Below are positions 12,898-15,774 of a stretch of DNA of 15,774 nucleotides, in pieces (positions within the stretch are counted from its first letter, which is position 1; every line of letters starts with the position of its first letter). The stretch spans positions 1 to 15,774 of the forward strand of contig CALVZZ010000049.1 in the NCBI GenBank assembly GCA_944372715.1, written 5' to 3'. Source of the DNA: an uncultured Clostridia bacterium. GTDB lineage: Bacteria; Bacillota; Clostridia; Christensenellales; UBA1242. Position numbers and translations under genes: made by a program. The notes under the pieces were generated by a model, which was not told the DNA's origin, searched no databases, and was given only the letters and a program-made list of their open reading frames with translations.

Positions 12898-13983
12898 TTA
12901 AACAAAAAAATGAACAATATCGACAACTATTACAAAAGCAAACAACACAACAAGCCCTATAAAATGTATCCAATTTTCAACATTTCTATTAATTGGTTTT
13001 TTCCTTATCCATTCAATTGTTGTAAAAACAATATGAGAACCATCTAATGCTGGAAATGGCAACAAATTAAATACACCTAAATTTGCAGCAATCAAAGGCA
13101 TAAACAGTAATATACTAGCAAAGCTTTGACCAAGAGTTGAAGCAACAACGCTAACTGTCGTAATAGGACCTCCTATTGCACTTATTGGTAGTTGGAATGT
13201 TATTAATAGCCACAAAGATTTTAATACCATCCAAATAAGACCAATTGTGAATGGCACACATTGTAAAAGCGCTTGCCCAAATGATAATCTTTCACTAGAT
13301 AACTGTAAACTTAATCCTAAACCTGTTTGATTTACAGGATTACCATCTTTATCAACTACAACTTCTCCACTTTCTTGATCAATCTGTTGATGTGTTTCAG
13401 CAATAATTGTTTCCGTTATAATTTCTCCACTTTCAACATCTCTATATTTAATTTTTATTTCTTCTCCATCTTTTATGTTTGGTAAAATGGTTTCAATTGT
13501 AGAACCCCAAACATAATCAATTTTTTTATCATTTATTTCGTAAATTATATCTCCTTCCTGAAAGACAGTTGCAGACTGAGTAAAATTAGGGTTAACAAAA
13601 CTAACTCTATAAATATTTCCATAACCCAAGGAAACAAGCAAAATAAATGAAAATATAATTGCAGATAAAATATTAAATAACGGTCCAGCTATATAAACAA
13701 GAATTCTTTTCCAAGGTTTTTGATTTACAAAAGAATCAGGATTAGTATCTGTTTCTTCCGTATCTTCTCCAAAAAATGCACAATATCCACCCAAAGGAAA
13801 CAAACGCAAAGATATTTTTTCTCCTCTTTTATTTGTCCTTTGAGCTATTACTTTACCAAAACCAACAGAAAATTCAGTGATTTTAAATTTTAATATCCTA
13901 CCAACAATATAATGTCCTAATTCGTGTATTAACACCATTAGCAATAAGACAACAATTGCTAAAATAATATAAACTATAACCAT
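12898..13983 (-). CDS. rseP: Site-2 intramembrane metalloprotease RseP/RasP
   Basis: A 361-residue M50 zinc protease that cuts transmembrane segments such as anti-sigma factors and signal-peptide remnants. HELGH at 20-24 in the first membrane helix gives the two zinc His and the catalytic Glu. LDG at 313-315 supplies the third ligand (Asp314). The GGY motif (65-67) and a PDZ-like domain (about 125-225), which limits substrate access, are present. Membrane segments are near 4-19, 95-120, 245-265 and 285-305, with a final helix at the C-terminus. GGGAG lies five bases before the ATG. It is the third complete gene of the uppS-cdsA-rseP run, nine bases after cdsA. Confidence 0.96.
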   Translation of the reverse strand: MVIVYIILAIVVLLLMVLIHELGHYIVGRILKFKITEFSVGFGKVIAQRTNKRGEKISLRLFPLGGYCAFFGEDTEETDTNPDSFVNQKPWKRILVYIAGPLFNILSAIIFSFILLVSLGYGNIYRVSFVNPNFTQSATVFQEGDIIYEINDKKIDYVWGSTIETILPNIKDGEEIKIKYRDVESGEIITETIIAETHQQIDQESGEVVVDKDGNPVNQTGLGLSLQLSSERLSFGQALLQCVPFTIGLIWMVLKSLWLLITFQLPISAIGGPITTVSVVASTLGQSFASILLFMPLIAANLGVFNLLPFPALDGSHIVFTTIEWIRKKPINRNVENWIHFIGLVVLFAFVIVVDIVHFFV

Positions 13984-13992
13984 AAAACTCCC

Positions 13993-14943
13993 TTATAAAA
14001 TAAATATTAAAAAGAAAACAAATATAATAACAGAATTGAAAATATGACTATCTATTCTATCTAAAATACCTCCGTGACCTGGAAGTAAATTACCAGAATC
14101 TTTTACATTTGCTTTTCTTTTCAGAGCACTTTCAAATATATCACCAAGTTGACAACTAATAGATGCAAGAATACTCATAATAATCAAAGCCCAAATTGAT
14201 AAATTTAATGTTTGAAACATCTGATTATAGGCACCAATTGTATTTAATATTGAATATAAAACGACTACAACTACGACTGTCCAGATAACACCACCAATAG
14301 CACCTGAAATTGTTTTGTTTGGGCTTATGTTTGGGCAAAGTTTTTTACCACGAATTAAGCTTCCTGTTAAATATGCAAAAGTATCTGTAATTATAGGAAT
14401 TAAAAAAGCTAGCAACAAAACAAAAAAGCTTAAAATCCCTTCAAAACCAGAAGCTTTGGTAAACATATAGCTTAACTCTTCACATCTGTTTATAATAACA
14501 AGTAACATAAACATAAATGTTGGATAAAACATTCCAAACATTGTTTGAGTTGATTTTTGAAAAGAATATGTTGTTAAGCTTGTCCTAATTCCCCTAATTT
14601 TCATTTCATTTAAAGTTTTCTTTTTGAAAATAATAGAAAATAGAAAAAGTCCCAAATTTAACACTAACATTAAAGCAACTATGATAACTAAAACCAAATA
14701 AAGTGGCAGTTGAAAATAGGTGCTAAGCATAAATGATAGATAAAAAAGTGTAGGGAAAATTCCAATTATAATACTAAAATTATAATAACCCATTTTTGTT
14801 AAAAGTTTGGAAAACTCCAATCCAGCTAATATAGCCAACAATCCAACAAAAACATCAAAGATATATAATGTTAAACTTCTTGAAAAGAAAACCAAAACTA
14901 ACACTGCAATAATTGCTATACCCGTCAAAAACCTTTGTTTCAT
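13993..14943 (-). CDS. cdsA: Phosphatidate cytidylyltransferase
   Basis: A 316-residue integral membrane enzyme making CDP-diacylglycerol from CTP and phosphatidic acid, the branch point to all phospholipids. The family signature lies at about 272-298: SALKRK, then KDSG, LLPGHGG and LDRID, containing the Asp residues that hold magnesium. About eight hydrophobic segments cover the rest. It is longer than the usual 260-280 residues, the extra length lying in a loop around 105-140 (FKKKTLNEMKIRGIR). Its ATG overlaps the uppS stop as ATGA, and AAGGAG lies upstream within uppS, so the two are translationally coupled. Confidence 0.97.
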   Translation of the reverse strand: MKQRFLTGIAIIAVLVLVFFSRSLTLYIFDVFVGLLAILAGLEFSKLLTKMGYYNFSIIIGIFPTLFYLSFMLSTYFQLPLYLVLVIIVALMLVLNLGLFLFSIIFKKKTLNEMKIRGIRTSLTTYSFQKSTQTMFGMFYPTFMFMLLVIINRCEELSYMFTKASGFEGILSFFVLLLAFLIPIITDTFAYLTGSLIRGKKLCPNISPNKTISGAIGGVIWTVVVVVVLYSILNTIGAYNQMFQTLNLSIWALIIMSILASISCQLGDIFESALKRKANVKDSGNLLPGHGGILDRIDSHIFNSVIIFVFFLIFIL

Positions 14944-15641
14944 TTTTTCTCCTTATTAATACCCCCAAATCGTCTATCCCTCTTAGAATAAACCTTTATT
15001 GCTTTCATTAAATGTTTTTTATTAAAATCTGGCCAAAGAACTTTTGGAAAATAGAACTCAGAATATGCACATTGATAAAGCATAAAATTACTTAATCTCT
15101 GTTCTCCACTTGTTCTTATGATAAAATCTGGATCAGGAAGGTCACAAGTATACAAATATTCTTTAATATCATTTGCAGTAACGGACTTTTTGCCATCTTT
15201 TATCATTTGGTTAAAAGCACGAGCAAGTTCGTCTCTTCCCCCATAATTTAAACCAATATTAACAATCAAACCATCATTTGCTTTTGTTTTTTCCTTTAAT
15301 TCTTCAAACTTACAAAATAAATCATTGGGAAGTTTGGTTAAATCCCCCATTGTTACAAGTTTTATATTTTTACTTAAATATTCGTTTTCATTATCTTTGA
15401 TATAATTTCTTAAAATATCAAAAATAGCATCAACTTCAAGTTTATCTCTTTTCCAATTTTCTGTTGAAAAAGCAAAAAAGCTTAAAACTTTTATACCAAT
15501 TTCTTTTGCGTTTTCAACTGTACTTTTTACAGCTTCAATTCCAGCCTTATGTCCAAATGTTCTCGGAAGACCCTTTTTTGTTGCCCACCTTCCGTTACCA
15601 TCTAAAATTATTGCTAAATGCTTAGGTATTTTTAAATTCAA
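14940..15641 (-). CDS. uppS: Undecaprenyl diphosphate synthase
   Basis: A 233-residue cis-prenyltransferase that condenses eight isopentenyl units onto farnesyl diphosphate to make the lipid carrier for peptidoglycan. DGNGRWA (14-20) holds the catalytic Asp14. FSTENWKR, NYGGRDEL, RTSGEQRLSNF and WPDF are the other conserved blocks, and length is normal. The TTG at 15639-15641 is taken as the start because GGAG lies six bases upstream, and it gives the usual MNLKIPKHLAIILDGN beginning. The frame stays open further upstream, but that part overlaps the frr 3' end and is not UppS-like. The gene begins 13 bases after frr's stop, the classic frr-uppS-cdsA order. Confidence 0.96.
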   Translation of the reverse strand: MNLKIPKHLAIILDGNGRWATKKGLPRTFGHKAGIEAVKSTVENAKEIGIKVLSFFAFSTENWKRDKLEVDAIFDILRNYIKDNENEYLSKNIKLVTMGDLTKLPNDLFCKFEELKEKTKANDGLIVNIGLNYGGRDELARAFNQMIKDGKKSVTANDIKEYLYTCDLPDPDFIIRTSGEQRLSNFMLYQCAYSEFYFPKVLWPDFNKKHLMKAIKVYSKRDRRFGGINKEKK

Positions 15642-15654
15642 ATTACACTCCAAA

Positions 15655-15774
15655 CTAGACTTCCATAATTTCTTTTTCTTTAGCTTGACAAATTTCATCA
15701 ACCTTTGTTGTATAATTATCAATAATTTTTTGAATATCTCGCTCAGCACCAGCATATTCATCTTCAGACATTTC
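15655..15774 (-). CDS. frr: Ribosome recycling factor, C-terminal part
   Basis: Only the last 39 codons are in the window; the gene runs off the right edge. The residues include SEDEYAGAERDIQKIIDNYT followed by a KVDEICQAKEKEIMEV end. This matches the C-terminal helix of Frr, which with EF-G splits the post-termination ribosome. The AKEKEIMEV ending is characteristic. Its position just before uppS is the expected one. Confidence 0.93.
   Translation of the reverse strand, partial: EMSEDEYAGAERDIQKIIDNYTTKVDEICQAKEKEIMEV

Noticed and set aside
15642..15761. Longer UppS start at 15761
   Set aside because: The added 40 residues overlap frr in another frame, are not UppS-like, and the TTG at 15641 has a good ribosome binding site.
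1..15774. CRISPR array, insertion sequence, prophage or integrase genes
   Set aside because: No regularly spaced long repeats, transposase, integrase or phage genes seen; the window is mostly core genes.

Overview
The window comes from a low-GC, Gram-positive, spore-forming bacterium, most likely an uncultured Clostridia-type lineage. The sequence shows very AT-rich codon use, AAGGAG-type ribosome binding sites, a CIRCE/HrcA-controlled heat-shock operon, a DnaK lacking the insertion typical of Gram-negative forms, a DivIVA-like protein, a PolC-derived protein and a spore germination protease (Gpr). The order rpsT / gpr / hrcA-grpE-dnaK-dnaJ recalls the Bacillus subtilis neighbourhood. The frr-uppS-cdsA-rseP-polC order recalls the conserved Firmicute block, although several usual members are missing here.

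Layout. Positions 1-200 are a structured, higher-GC stretch with no recognised gene. Positions 205-495 hold three minus-strand tRNA genes (Pro-UGG, a CAU tRNA, Gln-UUG) behind one strong promoter. A plus-strand gene of unknown function (721-1353) follows, with an array of TTACAT repeats just upstream of its promoter. It converges with a minus-strand pair, gpr plus a membrane-anchored lytic transglycosylase. rpsT runs on the plus strand and ends in a perfect three-armed inverted repeat. A minus-strand class III nucleotide cyclase with four membrane segments diverges from a small helical plus-strand protein (4657-5094).

From 5155 to the end everything is on the minus strand. The heat-shock operon hrcA-grpE-dnaK-dnaJ has a clear sigma-A promoter with CIRCE at the start of the transcript and a terminator after dnaJ. 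Upstream of it lie a small membrane protein and a DivIVA-like protein. Before these comes the operon frr(partial)-uppS-cdsA-rseP-polC-like, ended by a terminator at 11331-11354. UppS and CdsA supply undecaprenyl and phospholipid precursors, RseP is a site-2 intramembrane protease and Frr recycles ribosomes.

The most unusual items are a GrpE with a metallothionein-like N-terminal segment (13 Cys in 46 residues, none elsewhere in the protein) and a 513-residue PolC derivative that keeps the N-terminal, OB and proofreading exonuclease domains but has no PHP or polymerase domain. Others are a short Gpr without a propeptide, a cyclase with Lys in place of the transition-state Arg, a small membrane gene whose best start is ATT, the three-armed repeat after rpsT and the helically phased TTACAT array. 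None could be tested by database search here.
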